Counted from the stretch's first letter, positions 1-6,981 are shown. The stretch: DNA of 9,693 bases from Aquimarina sp. (GCA_020628975.1 JAHDEF010000020.1:5990-15682), one strand, 5' to 3'. Program-made: numbers and translations. The notes: generated by a model not told the origin, from the sequence alone.

Positions 1-335
1 ATTATTTATGGAAAAACTCAAAAGGTACAGGAAGCCTTTCTTTAAGTTTTGAATCGGTACTTGACAAAGGACAACAAGCCGAATATTGGATTGGAGGAGG
101 AAGTTTTGAAAGCATTGCTACGCTTACTGATTTCGAAGAGAAATACAACTTATTTGAAGCTACAAAACAGCATAATGTATTTTCTAAAGATTTAAAAAAG
201 GGGGCAAAAAAAGGAATTTTGTATTATGAACAAGGGGCGCTACGTGCCGATTGGATCTTAGCAGATTTGATCTCTATTTTCCATCCAGAATTGCTTCCTA
301 ATCATCAATTCCATTTTTATCAGAAATTAAACTAA
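1..335 (+). CDS. ABC transporter periplasmic substrate-binding protein, C-terminal fragment (BtuF/FecB-like)
   Basis: This is the last 110 codons of a gene whose 5' end lies outside the window; the first complete codon begins at base 3 and the stop is TAA at 333-335. The visible part looks like the C-terminal lobe of a class III periplasmic binding protein: an AEYWIGGGSFES stretch, followed near the end by RADWILADLISIFHPELLP and a final FHFYQKLN. The arginine-DW-helix followed by HPELLP is typical of the closing segment of siderophore- or cobalamin-binding proteins in Bacteroidota. Its product would capture the ligand in the periplasm and hand it to the permease encoded immediately downstream. 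The ligand (ferric siderophore, heme or B12) cannot be decided from this fragment. The family call also rests on the adjoining permease and ATPase. Confidence 0.85.
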   Translation, partial: YLWKNSKGTGSLSLSFESVLDKGQQAEYWIGGGSFESIATLTDFEEKYNLFEATKQHNVFSKDLKKGAKKGILYYEQGALRADWILADLISIFHPELLPNHQFHFYQKLN

Positions 336-1373
336 TTGCAATATTCTAAAACCACATATCGATTTCCGATGGCATTCATTGCCTTATTTTTAGGGGTTAT
401 CATCGCCTTTGTACTAAATATAAGCTTAGGTTCTGTACAGATTCCAACCTTAAAAATAGTACATACTTTATTTGGTTTAGAAACACTAAAACCCAGCTGG
501 GAGCATATTATTTGGAGTTATCGTTTACCCAAAGCTACGACTGCTATTCTTGTAGGGAGTGGATTAGGAGTTTCTGGATTATTGATGCAAACTTTATTTC
601 GAAACCCATTAGCAGGGCCTTATGTGCTGGGGTTAAGCTCTGGCGCCAGTCTTGGGGTCGCCCTTTGCATTATGGGGGCTTCCGTATTTTCTAGTTTAGA
701 ATGGCTGCTCACTCAAAAATGGAGCTATGCCATTAGTGCTAGTTTAGGGAGTTTTGTAGTGCTTTTAGCAGTACTTTTAGTAGCTTCAAAAGTACAAGAT
801 GCTATGGCTATTTTAATCATTGGTCTTATGTTCGCTAGCATGACCTCTGGTGTGGTTAGTATTCTATCCTATTTTGCTTCGGCCGATAGTTTACAACAAT
901 ATATCTTTTGGGGATTGGGGAGTTTAGGAAACCTCTCTTGGAAAGAAGTACAATTTTTTAGCATCATTTATTTTGCGGGTATCACATTAAGTATTGCTTC
1001 TATTAAAGCGCTGAATGGGCTACAACTTGGGGAGGTATACGCAAAAAGCTTAGGCCATTCTATCCGTAAAAACCGATTCCTAATCATTGCTGCCACGAGT
1101 TTGCTTTGTGGTGTTATTACTGCTTTTTCTGGCCCTATCGCTTTTATTGGCTTAGCTGTACCACATCTTACGAGACAACTTTTTAATAGTTCGAATCACA
1201 AAACACTACTACCCGCAGTGATATTGGTTGGTAGTATTTTAATGTTGCTATGCGATACTATTGCTCAACTACCCAATAGTGACCTTGTGTTACCCATAAA
1301 CGCCGTAACGGCAATTATTGGAGCACCTATTGTGATATATCTTTTGGTGAAACGAAAAAAAATGATGTTTTAA
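336..1373 (+). CDS. FecCD/BtuC-family ABC transporter permease
   Basis: This is an inner-membrane permease of the iron-siderophore/cobalamin importer family; 345 residues is close to the usual 330-350. About ten hydrophobic segments are visible, the first at residues 12-32 and the last at 320-338. Family motifs are RLPK (63-66), NPLAGPYVLGLSSGASLG (90-107), LGEVYAKSLG (231-240), the ATPase-coupling region GPIAFIGLAVPHLTRQLF (266-283), and the closing VTAIIGAPIVIYLL. The start is uncertain: the longest frame uses TTG directly after the upstream stop. An in-frame ATG at 369-371 (residue 12) would start just before the first membrane helix and is equally plausible. The gene abuts the binding-protein gene with no gap and is followed one base later by the ATPase gene, so the three surely act as one importer. 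Confidence 0.93.
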   Translation: MQYSKTTYRFPMAFIALFLGVIIAFVLNISLGSVQIPTLKIVHTLFGLETLKPSWEHIIWSYRLPKATTAILVGSGLGVSGLLMQTLFRNPLAGPYVLGLSSGASLGVALCIMGASVFSSLEWLLTQKWSYAISASLGSFVVLLAVLLVASKVQDAMAILIIGLMFASMTSGVVSILSYFASADSLQQYIFWGLGSLGNLSWKEVQFFSIIYFAGITLSIASIKALNGLQLGEVYAKSLGHSIRKNRFLIIAATSLLCGVITAFSGPIAFIGLAVPHLTRQLFNSSNHKTLLPAVILVGSILMLLCDTIAQLPNSDLVLPINAVTAIIGAPIVIYLLVKRKKMMF

Positions 1374-1374
1374 T

Positions 1375-2154
1375 ATGGAAAATACCGCTTTCAACATCAT
1401 CGATCTCAACCTTGGGTATCCTAATAAAAAAGGAGAAGAGGTTATTTTAAAAAACCTCAATTTCAACATTCCGAAAGGAAGCTTAATCGCATTAATCGGT
1501 GCTAACGGATCTGGAAAATCGACTTTACTCCGTAGTCTTGCCAAACAACAAGCTCCTCTTTCGGGTACTATCGAAGTAGATCAAAAAAAACAAACTGATT
1601 ATTCGTCTTTATCATGGGCGCAAAAAGTAGCTTGGGTACATACTGAAAATAACCTTTCACAAAGTTTATCTTTAGAAGAATTAGTCAGTCTAGGAAGGCA
1701 ACCCTATACCAATTGGCTAGATCGTTTACATCAACAAGATATTGACACGGTAGCAAAAGCAATGCACTTTACCGAGGTAGAACACCTATCTCAAAAAAAG
1801 TGTTTCGAGCTTAGTGACGGGCAACTACAACGGGCATTGATATCACGTGCCATTGCACAGGACACGGATATTATTTTATTGGACGAACCTACTACACATT
1901 TGGATATCCATCATAAAGTAAATACGTTATCATTACTTCAGGAACTGTGTACCACTTTAGACAAAACAATTCTTTTCTCTACCCATGAAATTGAATTAGC
2001 TTTACAGGTGTGTCATTCATTTTTATGTATCCACAACGGAAAGGTTGATTTATGCTCTAAATCTGAAATAATTGAAAGTGACATTTTGAATGTGATCTTT
2101 AAACACTCATCTTTGTATTTCGATGCTCGACAAGAGCGTTTTATTTTTAAATAA
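1375..2154 (+). CDS. ABC transporter ATP-binding protein (FecE/BtuD-like)
   Basis: This cytoplasmic ATPase of 259 residues would power the permease encoded one base upstream. The nucleotide-binding elements are in order: Walker A GANGSGKST (42-50), a Q-loop region AWVHTENN (86-93), the signature LSDGQ (146-150), Walker B IILLDEP (166-172) with Asp170 and Glu171, a D-loop THLD (174-177), and the switch histidine at 204 in FSTHE. Two deviations stand out. The Q-loop position seems to hold Glu91 instead of glutamine, and the second glycine of the LSGGQ signature is Asp148. I believe both occur in related Bacteroidota importers, so the enzyme is probably active. Length and motifs fit the siderophore/B12/heme subfamily, but sequence alone does not give the substrate. 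Confidence 0.94.
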   Translation: MENTAFNIIDLNLGYPNKKGEEVILKNLNFNIPKGSLIALIGANGSGKSTLLRSLAKQQAPLSGTIEVDQKKQTDYSSLSWAQKVAWVHTENNLSQSLSLEELVSLGRQPYTNWLDRLHQQDIDTVAKAMHFTEVEHLSQKKCFELSDGQLQRALISRAIAQDTDIILLDEPTTHLDIHHKVNTLSLLQELCTTLDKTILFSTHEIELALQVCHSFLCIHNGKVDLCSKSEIIESDILNVIFKHSSLYFDARQERFIFK

Positions 2155-2160
2155 ATTTTC

Positions 2161-3558
2161 ATGCAGCAACACGAAATTTGGTTAATCATCGCCGCTTTTG
2201 GGGGTATTCTCCTTGGGTATATCTTAGGAACAGTTATCAAAGGGCTTCGCCAAAAGAATAGGGTAATTGATCTTGAAGCTACAATCAATAATACCAAGAA
2301 CCAAATAGCAAGCTTAGAAAAAAGCCTTTTAGAAAACGAACATCGTTATAGAGAAGAGAAAAAAGCCTTTCAAGAAGAAGCCAAACAAAAAGAATTACAA
2401 CTCATCGATGAACGTGAACACCTTCGAGGAGAAAAAGATTTTTTAAATGTAGAATTAACACGTCGTAATGCTGATTTTGAAAATCTAAAACAGCGCAGTG
2501 ATGAGCAAAAGGAAGAAGTAAATCAACTTCAAACGAAATTCACTAAAGAATTCGAAAACCTTGCGAATAAGATTCTTGATGAAAAATCTTCCAAATTCAC
2601 AGAACAGAATAAAGAAAACATCAAAAACATCTTAAGTCCGCTTCAAGAGCGCATTACCACTTTCGAGAAAAAAGTAGAAGAAACACATAAGGAAAGTATC
2701 ATTACACATGCTTCTTTAAAACAACAAATAGTTGGACTTAAAGATTTAAACGAGCAAATGAGTAAAGAAGCCACTAACCTTACTCGTGCTTTAAAAGGTG
2801 ATAACAAAGCCCAAGGAAATTGGGGTGAATTGGTATTAGAGCGTGTCTTAGAAAAATCGGGATTAGAAAAAGATCGCGAATATTTTGTACAGCAAAGTTT
2901 TACTCGTGAAGATGGTAGTCGCGCTATGCCTGATGTTATTATTCATTTACCAGACGGGAAAAGGATTATCATTGACAGTAAAGTAACACTGGTAGCGTAT
3001 GAGCGTTTTGTTAATGAAGAGGATGATCAATTAAAAGAAGTCTACCTAAAAGAACATATCGCTTCTCTTAAAAAACACGTCGAACAGCTGTCTAGTAAAA
3101 GCTACCAAGACATTTATGATGTGCAATCATTAGATTTCGTGTTGCTCTTTGTCCCTATCGAAACAGCATTTGCTATTGCAATAAATACCGAAAACAACAT
3201 TTACAATCAAGCTTTTGAAAAGAATATTGTTATCGTTACTCCTTCTACGCTTTTAGCCACATTACGTACTATTGATACTATGTGGAATAACGAAAAACAA
3301 CAACGTAATGCGTTGGAAATTGCAAAACAAGCAGGCTCTCTTTATGATAAGTTTGAAGGGTTAATGAAAGACCTTATGGGTATTGGAAAGAAGATCGACG
3401 ATACCAAAAAAGACTACTCCGCTGCCATGAATAAATTAGTAGATGGCCGAGGGAATCTGGTAAATAGTGTTGAAAAACTCAAGAAAATGGGAGCCAAAGC
3501 TAAAAAGGCATTGCCTGAAGTTATTCTAAATCGCGCTAATCAAAATGATGAAAATTAA
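2161..3558 (+). CDS. rmuC: DNA recombination protein RmuC
   Basis: This 465-residue protein matches the RmuC family in length and architecture. Residues 7-27 form one N-terminal membrane helix, residues 30-215 are charged and strongly coiled-coil, and the conserved RmuC core follows. The core shows GNWGE (219-223), a PD-(D/E)xK nuclease-like centre with Asp258 in MPDVI and Asp272/Lys274 in IIIDSK, then LLFVPIETAFAIA and VTPSTLLATLRTID. RmuC is known for limiting DNA inversion and rearrangement at short inverted repeats and is predicted to be a nuclease, probably held at the membrane. It begins six bases after the ABC ATPase stop, so it is probably co-transcribed with the importer, although no functional link is evident. 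No T-tailed hairpin is visible after its stop. Confidence 0.95.
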   Translation: MQQHEIWLIIAAFGGILLGYILGTVIKGLRQKNRVIDLEATINNTKNQIASLEKSLLENEHRYREEKKAFQEEAKQKELQLIDEREHLRGEKDFLNVELTRRNADFENLKQRSDEQKEEVNQLQTKFTKEFENLANKILDEKSSKFTEQNKENIKNILSPLQERITTFEKKVEETHKESIITHASLKQQIVGLKDLNEQMSKEATNLTRALKGDNKAQGNWGELVLERVLEKSGLEKDREYFVQQSFTREDGSRAMPDVIIHLPDGKRIIIDSKVTLVAYERFVNEEDDQLKEVYLKEHIASLKKHVEQLSSKSYQDIYDVQSLDFVLLFVPIETAFAIAINTENNIYNQAFEKNIVIVTPSTLLATLRTIDTMWNNEKQQRNALEIAKQAGSLYDKFEGLMKDLMGIGKKIDDTKKDYSAAMNKLVDGRGNLVNSVEKLKKMGAKAKKALPEVILNRANQNDEN

Positions 3559-3642
3559 TAATAGTGCTGAAATCTAACTAAATAACATTACTAAGTTTAT
3601 TTATGTTTCAAGTGTAATCTTTTTATCCCTAAAATAATTATC

Positions 3643-3710
3643 AAAAAGGTCACTAATATCGAATTTAGTGAAGGCCGTAAAAAGATCATTAATTAAAAGA
3701 AAATTAGTGA
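3643..3710. repeat. Two tandem copies of a hairpin-forming unit
   Basis: Unit 1 (3643-3671) begins AAAAAGGTCACTAAT and ends TTAGTGA. Unit 2 (3679-3710) begins AAAAAGATCATTAAT and also ends TTAGTGA, so the first 15 bases match at 13 positions. Each unit can fold on itself. In unit 1, TCACTAA (3650-3656) pairs perfectly with TTAGTGA (3665-3671) across 8 bases. In unit 2, TCATTAA pairs with TTAGTGA using one U-G wobble. In addition, GTCACTAAT (3649-3657) can pair across both units with ATTAGTGAC (3703-3711), an alternative fold. Function is unknown: it could be a paired operator, a leader structure, or a decayed repetitive extragenic element. Confidence 0.55.
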
Positions 3711-3817
3711 CACGCAAGTATGAGTAACATCGCTGCAGTAGATATAAAGCTTCTAAAATTAAAATATACGCCCTAAAATTTGCTTTCTCCTAACCGTAAT
3801 GGTTAATAGATAACCGC

Positions 3818-3825
3818 TATATTTG
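3818..3825 (+). promoter_or_regulatory. Bacteroidota-type -7 promoter element
   Basis: TATATTTG is an exact match to the TAnnTTTG -7 consensus of the Bacteroidota housekeeping sigma factor. It ends 18 bases before the ATG at 3844, which would give a leader of roughly a dozen bases. I do not see a good TTG-type -33 element at the usual distance, so the call rests on the -7 box and its position. Confidence 0.5.
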
Positions 3826-3843
3826 TTAGAAACTGTTTAAGCA

Positions 3844-4212
3844 ATGAAGAAAGTTCTTTTTCTAATCATTTCAGTATTTCTACTAATATATGCTGTGTAT
3901 TTTGCGGGTGTATACTATTTGACCTTTAGTGAAGGTACACGTAGTGGTGAATTGATAAAATTCAGTAAAAAAGGCGTGTTTTTTAAAACCTATGAGGGGG
4001 AAATTAGCCAAGGAATTTCAGGAGCGCAAATTTTTCAATTTTCTGTAGAAGATGGAGAAAAACAAGTAGTTCAAAAACTAGAAGAATTCCAAGGAAAATA
4101 TGTAAAACTAACTTACAAAGAACGCTATGCTACTTTCCCTTGGTTAGGAGATACTAAATATTTTATTTCTAAGGTAGAACGAGAAAGTTCACCACATTTC
4201 AACAAAGAGTAA
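3844..4212 (+). CDS. Small membrane-anchored conserved hypothetical protein
   Basis: This is a 122-residue protein with a single hydrophobic helix at about residues 4-26 after MKK, and no lipobox or clear cleavage site, so it is probably a membrane anchor or uncleaved signal. The soluble part has two recognisable blocks: FSEGTRSGELIKFSKKGV (28-45) followed by FKTYEGEI (47-54), and YKERYATFPWLGDTKYFISK (91-110). This pattern recurs in small flavobacterial proteins of about this size. As I recall, some are labelled 6-phosphogluconate dehydrogenase in databases, but nothing here resembles that enzyme: there is no nucleotide-binding fold and the protein is far too short. The start is the ATG, after a -7-like box. 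Function unknown. It leads a run of four same-strand genes, with an 87-base gap before the thioesterase gene. Confidence 0.85.
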   Translation: MKKVLFLIISVFLLIYAVYFAGVYYLTFSEGTRSGELIKFSKKGVFFKTYEGEISQGISGAQIFQFSVEDGEKQVVQKLEEFQGKYVKLTYKERYATFPWLGDTKYFISKVERESSPHFNKE

Positions 4213-4299
4213 AACACTTATTTTTCAGGAATTACTACCTTGAAAATCTTGTAATTCAGAACAAACGATTCGCTATTATTGTGCACCCAAAGCTATAAT

Positions 4300-4839
4300 A
4301 TGACATATAAACACCCCGAAGATTCACATATTACAATAACTGAATTAATGTTACCCTCACATTCCAATTTTAGCGGAAAAATACACGGGGGTTACATTTT
4401 AAATCTAATGGATCAAATAGCTTTCGCTTGCGCTTCAAAATACTCTGGCAATTACGCTGTAACGGCAAGTGTTGACAAAGTAGATTTTTTAAAACCTATT
4501 GAAGTTGGAGAGCTTGTAACCATGAAAGCTGCGGTAAATTATGTTGGCCGCTCGTCGATGGTTGTAGGTGTTCGGGTTGAGGCTGAAAACATTAAAACAG
4601 GCGAAATTAAACATTGTAATTCCTCTTTTTTCACCATGGTAGCTCGTGACGATAATGGAAAATCTATGCAAGTGCCTGGGTTGATTTTAAACGACACCCA
4701 AGCCGTGAGAAGATTTGTTAGAAGTGCTATAAGACAAGTACAAGGAAAAGAGCGCCGCGCTAAATTTAAACAAGACAGCTTTAAAATTGACGAACATTTA
4801 GAATTGCTAAAAAATTATAACATTAAATTAGAATTATAA
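4300..4839 (+). CDS. Acyl-CoA thioesterase, hotdog fold (YciA/BFIT-like)
   Basis: The product is a 179-residue cytoplasmic enzyme predicted to hydrolyse acyl-CoA thioesters to free CoA and fatty acid. The hotdog signature is clear: HGGYILNLMDQIAFACASKY (29-48) is the central helix with the likely catalytic Asp38, then TASVDKVDFLKPI (55-67), VGELVTMKAAVNYVGRSSMV, and NSSFFTMVA as the last core strand. About 60 C-terminal residues beyond the core are charged and helical, beginning around RRFVRSAIRQ. I chose ATG 4300; an upstream in-frame TTG at 4279 would add seven residues with no similarity to the family. The MFS gene starts four bases after its stop, so the two are almost certainly co-transcribed. 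Chain-length preference cannot be read from the sequence. Confidence 0.92.
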   Translation: MTYKHPEDSHITITELMLPSHSNFSGKIHGGYILNLMDQIAFACASKYSGNYAVTASVDKVDFLKPIEVGELVTMKAAVNYVGRSSMVVGVRVEAENIKTGEIKHCNSSFFTMVARDDNGKSMQVPGLILNDTQAVRRFVRSAIRQVQGKERRAKFKQDSFKIDEHLELLKNYNIKLEL

Positions 4840-4843
4840 GTTT

Positions 4844-6001
4844 ATGCGAATTCGTGTTATAGTTACCATTATCCTTTCACAATTCGCTTGTACATCTGTT
4901 TGGTTTGCTGCTAACGCTGTAATCCCCGAATTAGCTGGAACATGGAATATTCCCTTAGACAGTATTGGTATTTTTACTTCTGCCACCCAATTCGGATTTA
5001 TCTTAGGAACACTTGCATTGGCGTTATTTGGTATCGCTGATAAATTTTCACCATCAAAAGTATTTTTACTGTGCGGACTACTAGCTGCCGGAAGCAACTG
5101 GGCGTTATTACTACCAAATCTTAATATTTATAGTATCACTTTTTTTAGAGGAATTACAGGTATTGCATTAGCTGGCGTTTATCCTATCGGTATCAAATTA
5201 GCCTCTGATTACTACCAAAATGGACTAGGAAGAGCTTTAGGTTTTCTCGTCGGGATGCTCGTTTTAGGCACTGCTATTCCGCATTTTTTCAATTATATTT
5301 CCCTTGAAGATAGCCTAAAAGACGTCATACAATTAACCAGTGGATTAGCTGCTTTCGGAGCATTATTAGTTGGTTTTACAGTACCTAAAGGACCATATCA
5401 TATCGTTTCTAATCAGAAATTTGATTTATCTAAAATCGCAATTGCTTTTAAAAATAGTTCTTTTCGAAAAGCAGCATTTGGGTATTTTGGGCATATGTGG
5501 GAACTATATACATTTTGGGCATTCGTTCCTATTATCATTAAACTGTATAATCAAACAAACCATACAAATTTATCTATCTCTTTTTGGTCGTTTGTCGTTA
5601 TTGGCATCGGTGCATTTTCGTGTATATACGGAGGTTTTTTGGCTTTAAAATACTCAAGTCAGTGGGTGGCAAAATACAGTTTATCCATTTCTATGATTTG
5701 TTGTTTACTTTGCCCATTTGCTTTTTTTACTCCATCAATTATTTTTATTGTTTTTATGTTGATTTGGGGAATGATGGTTATTGCTGATTCACCTCAATTT
5801 TCGACCTTAGTCGCTCAATCAGCTCCTGCAGCTGTGAAAGGCACCGCTATTACTTTAGTGAATTGTATTGGGTACGCTTTAACGATTGTCAGTATTCAAC
5901 TTACGGAGTATTCAATACATTTATATAACTATTGGGGATTCTTATTACTTTCTATAGGGCCTATCTTAGGTTTTTTATACTTTCAAAAAAAATTAAATTA
6001 A
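4844..6001 (+). CDS. Major facilitator superfamily transporter
   Basis: This 385-residue polytopic membrane protein has roughly twelve hydrophobic segments, a typical size for a compact MFS carrier. The loop between helices 2 and 3 carries the MFS motif-A-like GIADKFSPSKVF (63-74). A helix 4-5 region follows with FRGITGIALAGVYPIGIKLA (101-120), where the arginine in helix 4 is characteristic. A longer hydrophilic segment, TVPKGPYHIVSNQKFDLSKI, separates the two halves. The start ATG lies four bases after the thioesterase stop. The overall pattern resembles the CynX/NimT-like branch, but this is a resemblance only. The substrate is unknown, and the neighbouring thioesterase hints at, without proving, an organic-acid or acyl-derived compound. 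Confidence 0.9.
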   Translation: MRIRVIVTIILSQFACTSVWFAANAVIPELAGTWNIPLDSIGIFTSATQFGFILGTLALALFGIADKFSPSKVFLLCGLLAAGSNWALLLPNLNIYSITFFRGITGIALAGVYPIGIKLASDYYQNGLGRALGFLVGMLVLGTAIPHFFNYISLEDSLKDVIQLTSGLAAFGALLVGFTVPKGPYHIVSNQKFDLSKIAIAFKNSSFRKAAFGYFGHMWELYTFWAFVPIIIKLYNQTNHTNLSISFWSFVVIGIGAFSCIYGGFLALKYSSQWVAKYSLSISMICCLLCPFAFFTPSIIFIVFMLIWGMMVIADSPQFSTLVAQSAPAAVKGTAITLVNCIGYALTIVSIQLTEYSIHLYNYWGFLLLSIGPILGFLYFQKKLN

Positions 6002-6024
6002 ACACTTAACTAAAACGCAAAACA

Positions 6025-6645
6025 ATGAAAAAGTTAATTTTATTACTTGCTTCAGGATTAACATTAATGGCTACTTCTTGCAAAAAGAAAGAAGCTCCTA
6101 AACAGAAAGAAACAACAACTGTAGCAAAAGATGGATACCAGGTATCTTCTACAGGAAGTGAAGTATATTGGACAGGTTACAAATTCACAGAGAAAAAAGG
6201 GGTCAAAGGAAAATTTAAAACGATCAATGTAACAAATGCACCAGTCGCTACTACGGCACTTGGAGCTTTCGATGGGGTTGAATTTTCTATTCCAACAAGT
6301 AGTGTATGGAGTGATAATGCCATTAGAGATGGTAAACTAAAAGAATTGTTCTTTGGCTATATGGATAACACTGAGCTTTTAACAGGAACATTTAACACAA
6401 AAGGTTCTGAAATCGTTCTAAACTTAAAAATGAATGGACAATCAAAAGAAATTCCTTTGAAGCACACGATCAAAGATCGACATGTTAAATTAGAAGGATC
6501 TTTGAATATGCTTGAATTTGGAGCTGTAAAAGCTTATAATTCTATCCACAAAGCTTGTGAAGTACTACATACTGGTGCTGATGGCGTAAGTAAAACTTGG
6601 GAAGATGTGTCTATCGAAGCTTTGGTTTTTTTAAAGAAAGCTTAA
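6025..6645 (+). CDS. YceI-family lipoprotein
   Basis: The 206-residue product starts with a lipoprotein signal, MKKLILLLASGLTLMATSC, so Cys19 should be lipidated after cleavage. The next residues are KKKEAPK, basic instead of the acidic surface-export signal of Bacteroidota lipoproteins, so it probably faces the periplasm. From about residue 38 the sequence follows the YceI lipocalin-like barrel: VYWTGYKF (48-55), KKGVKGKFKTINV (57-69), VEFSIPTSSVWSDN (85-98), TGTFNTKG (120-127), then LEGSLNMLEFGA (156-167). YceI proteins bind isoprenoid or other long lipids. The usual family length is about 180-220. It lies 23 bases after the MFS gene and just before a strong terminator, so it is probably the last gene of that transcript. 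Confidence 0.93.
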   Translation: MKKLILLLASGLTLMATSCKKKEAPKQKETTTVAKDGYQVSSTGSEVYWTGYKFTEKKGVKGKFKTINVTNAPVATTALGAFDGVEFSIPTSSVWSDNAIRDGKLKELFFGYMDNTELLTGTFNTKGSEIVLNLKMNGQSKEIPLKHTIKDRHVKLEGSLNMLEFGAVKAYNSIHKACEVLHTGADGVSKTWEDVSIEALVFLKKA

Positions 6646-6666
6646 TTTATTTTTGAAATTTTAAGA

Positions 6667-6700
6667 ACTAAAAAAACGTACATAAGTACGTTTTTTTAGT
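6667..6700. terminator. Intrinsic terminator, probably bidirectional
   Basis: A perfect 15-bp stem, ACTAAAAAAACGTAC (6667-6681) with GTACGTTTTTTTAGT (6686-6700), closes over the loop ATAA. The T7 run lies within the 3' arm and the matching A7 run within the 5' arm, so it could act on both strands. It closes the transcript ending with the YceI gene. Confidence 0.88.
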
Positions 6701-6728
6701 TTATACTTCTTTAATTGAAAAAAGGTGG

Positions 6729-6736
6729 TATATTTG
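6729..6736 (+). promoter_or_regulatory. -7 promoter element for tRNA-Pro
   Basis: TATATTTG matches the Bacteroidota -7 consensus TAnnTTTG exactly and is identical to the octamer at 3818-3825. It ends 18 bases before the first base of the tRNA, which predicts a short leader that would be removed by RNase P. It also lies directly downstream of a terminator, so the tRNA is its own transcription unit. A matching -33 element is not obvious. Confidence 0.6.
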
Positions 6737-6754
6737 CAATCCGAAATCGGAATT

Positions 6755-6829
6755 CGGGGTATAGCGTAGCCCGGTTATCGCGCCTGCTTTGGGAGCAGGA
6801 GGTCGCAGGTTCGAATCCTGCTACCCCGA
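6755..6829 (+). tRNA. tRNA-Pro, anticodon TGG
   Basis: A full cloverleaf can be drawn by eye. The acceptor stem is CGGGGTA (6755-6761) with TACCCCG (6822-6828), seven perfect pairs with discriminator A6829. The D-arm is short, with GCG (6764-6766) paired to CGC (6779-6781). The anticodon stem CCTGC/GCAGG closes the loop TTTGGGA, with the anticodon TGG at 6790-6792. The T-arm is GCAGG-TTCGAAT-CCTGC. The 3' CCA is not encoded. TGG reads CCA and, by wobble, other proline codons. The gene has its own -7 box and terminator. Confidence 0.97.
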
Positions 6830-6836
6830 CAAAAAA

Positions 6837-6866
6837 CCTTTATAGTTTTGCTATAAAGGTTTTTTT
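6837..6866 (+). terminator. Intrinsic terminator of the tRNA-Pro gene
   Basis: The stem CCTTTATAG (6837-6845) pairs perfectly with CTATAAAGG (6851-6859) around the loop TTTTG and is followed by seven T residues (6860-6866). Six A residues just upstream can lengthen the stem against the T run. It begins eight bases after the mature tRNA end. Confidence 0.9.
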
Positions 6867-6932
6867 ATGCCTTGATTTTTGAGGTTAATGAAAAACCTAC
6901 AACGATATAGTTCAAATTTGTTAGAATTATTT

Positions 6933-6981
6933 CAATTTTAACGGATATTTATACTTTTTATCTAATATTAACAATTTTAAC
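6933..6981. repeat. Direct repeat CAATTTTAAC upstream of the agarase gene
   Basis: CAATTTTAAC occurs at 6933-6942 and again at 6972-6981, 39 bases apart start to start. The second copy also contains TTAAC-N4-TTAAC (6968-6981). Both lie in the 170-base leader between the tRNA terminator and the agarase ATG, where regulatory sites would be expected. The region is very AT-rich, so chance is a real alternative. I see no convincing -7/-33 promoter pair in this leader; TATACTTA at 6987-6994 is only a weak candidate. Confidence 0.3.

Larger units (their letters stand above)
3559..3843. other. Intergenic region with no convincing gene
   Basis: This 285-base gap separates rmuC from the next gene. It is AT-rich and contains only very short frames, for example an 18-codon frame from ATG 3720 and a 29-codon frame at 3638-3725. 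Neither resembles a protein I recognise. What it does hold is a pair of related hairpin units (3643-3710) and a -7 promoter-like octamer at 3818-3825. No clear terminator for rmuC is visible. Confidence 0.7.

Noticed and set aside
1290..1544. Reverse-strand frame spanning the permease-ATPase junction
   Set aside because: It covers the Walker A coding region of the ATPase and resembles no family; the two plus-strand genes explain the sequence.
3638..3725. 29-codon frame with a repeated KRSLI motif
   Set aside because: The repeat at protein level is explained by the duplicated hairpin units in the DNA; there is no start codon at its 5' end, and an internal GTG (3668) would leave only 19 codons.
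3720..3776. 18-codon frame starting ATG in the intergenic region
   Set aside because: Very short, no recognisable sequence, overlaps AT-rich non-coding DNA; chance frame.
4229..4257. Inverted repeat GAATTAC / GTAATTC between the small membrane protein gene and the thioesterase gene
   Set aside because: Only seven pairs with a 15-base loop, no T run after it, and AT-rich composition; too weak to call a terminator or operator.
5370..5787. Two hydrophobic frames inside the MFS gene
   Set aside because: They lie in other frames of the transporter gene, lack any motif, and their hydrophobicity simply mirrors the T-rich coding sequence.
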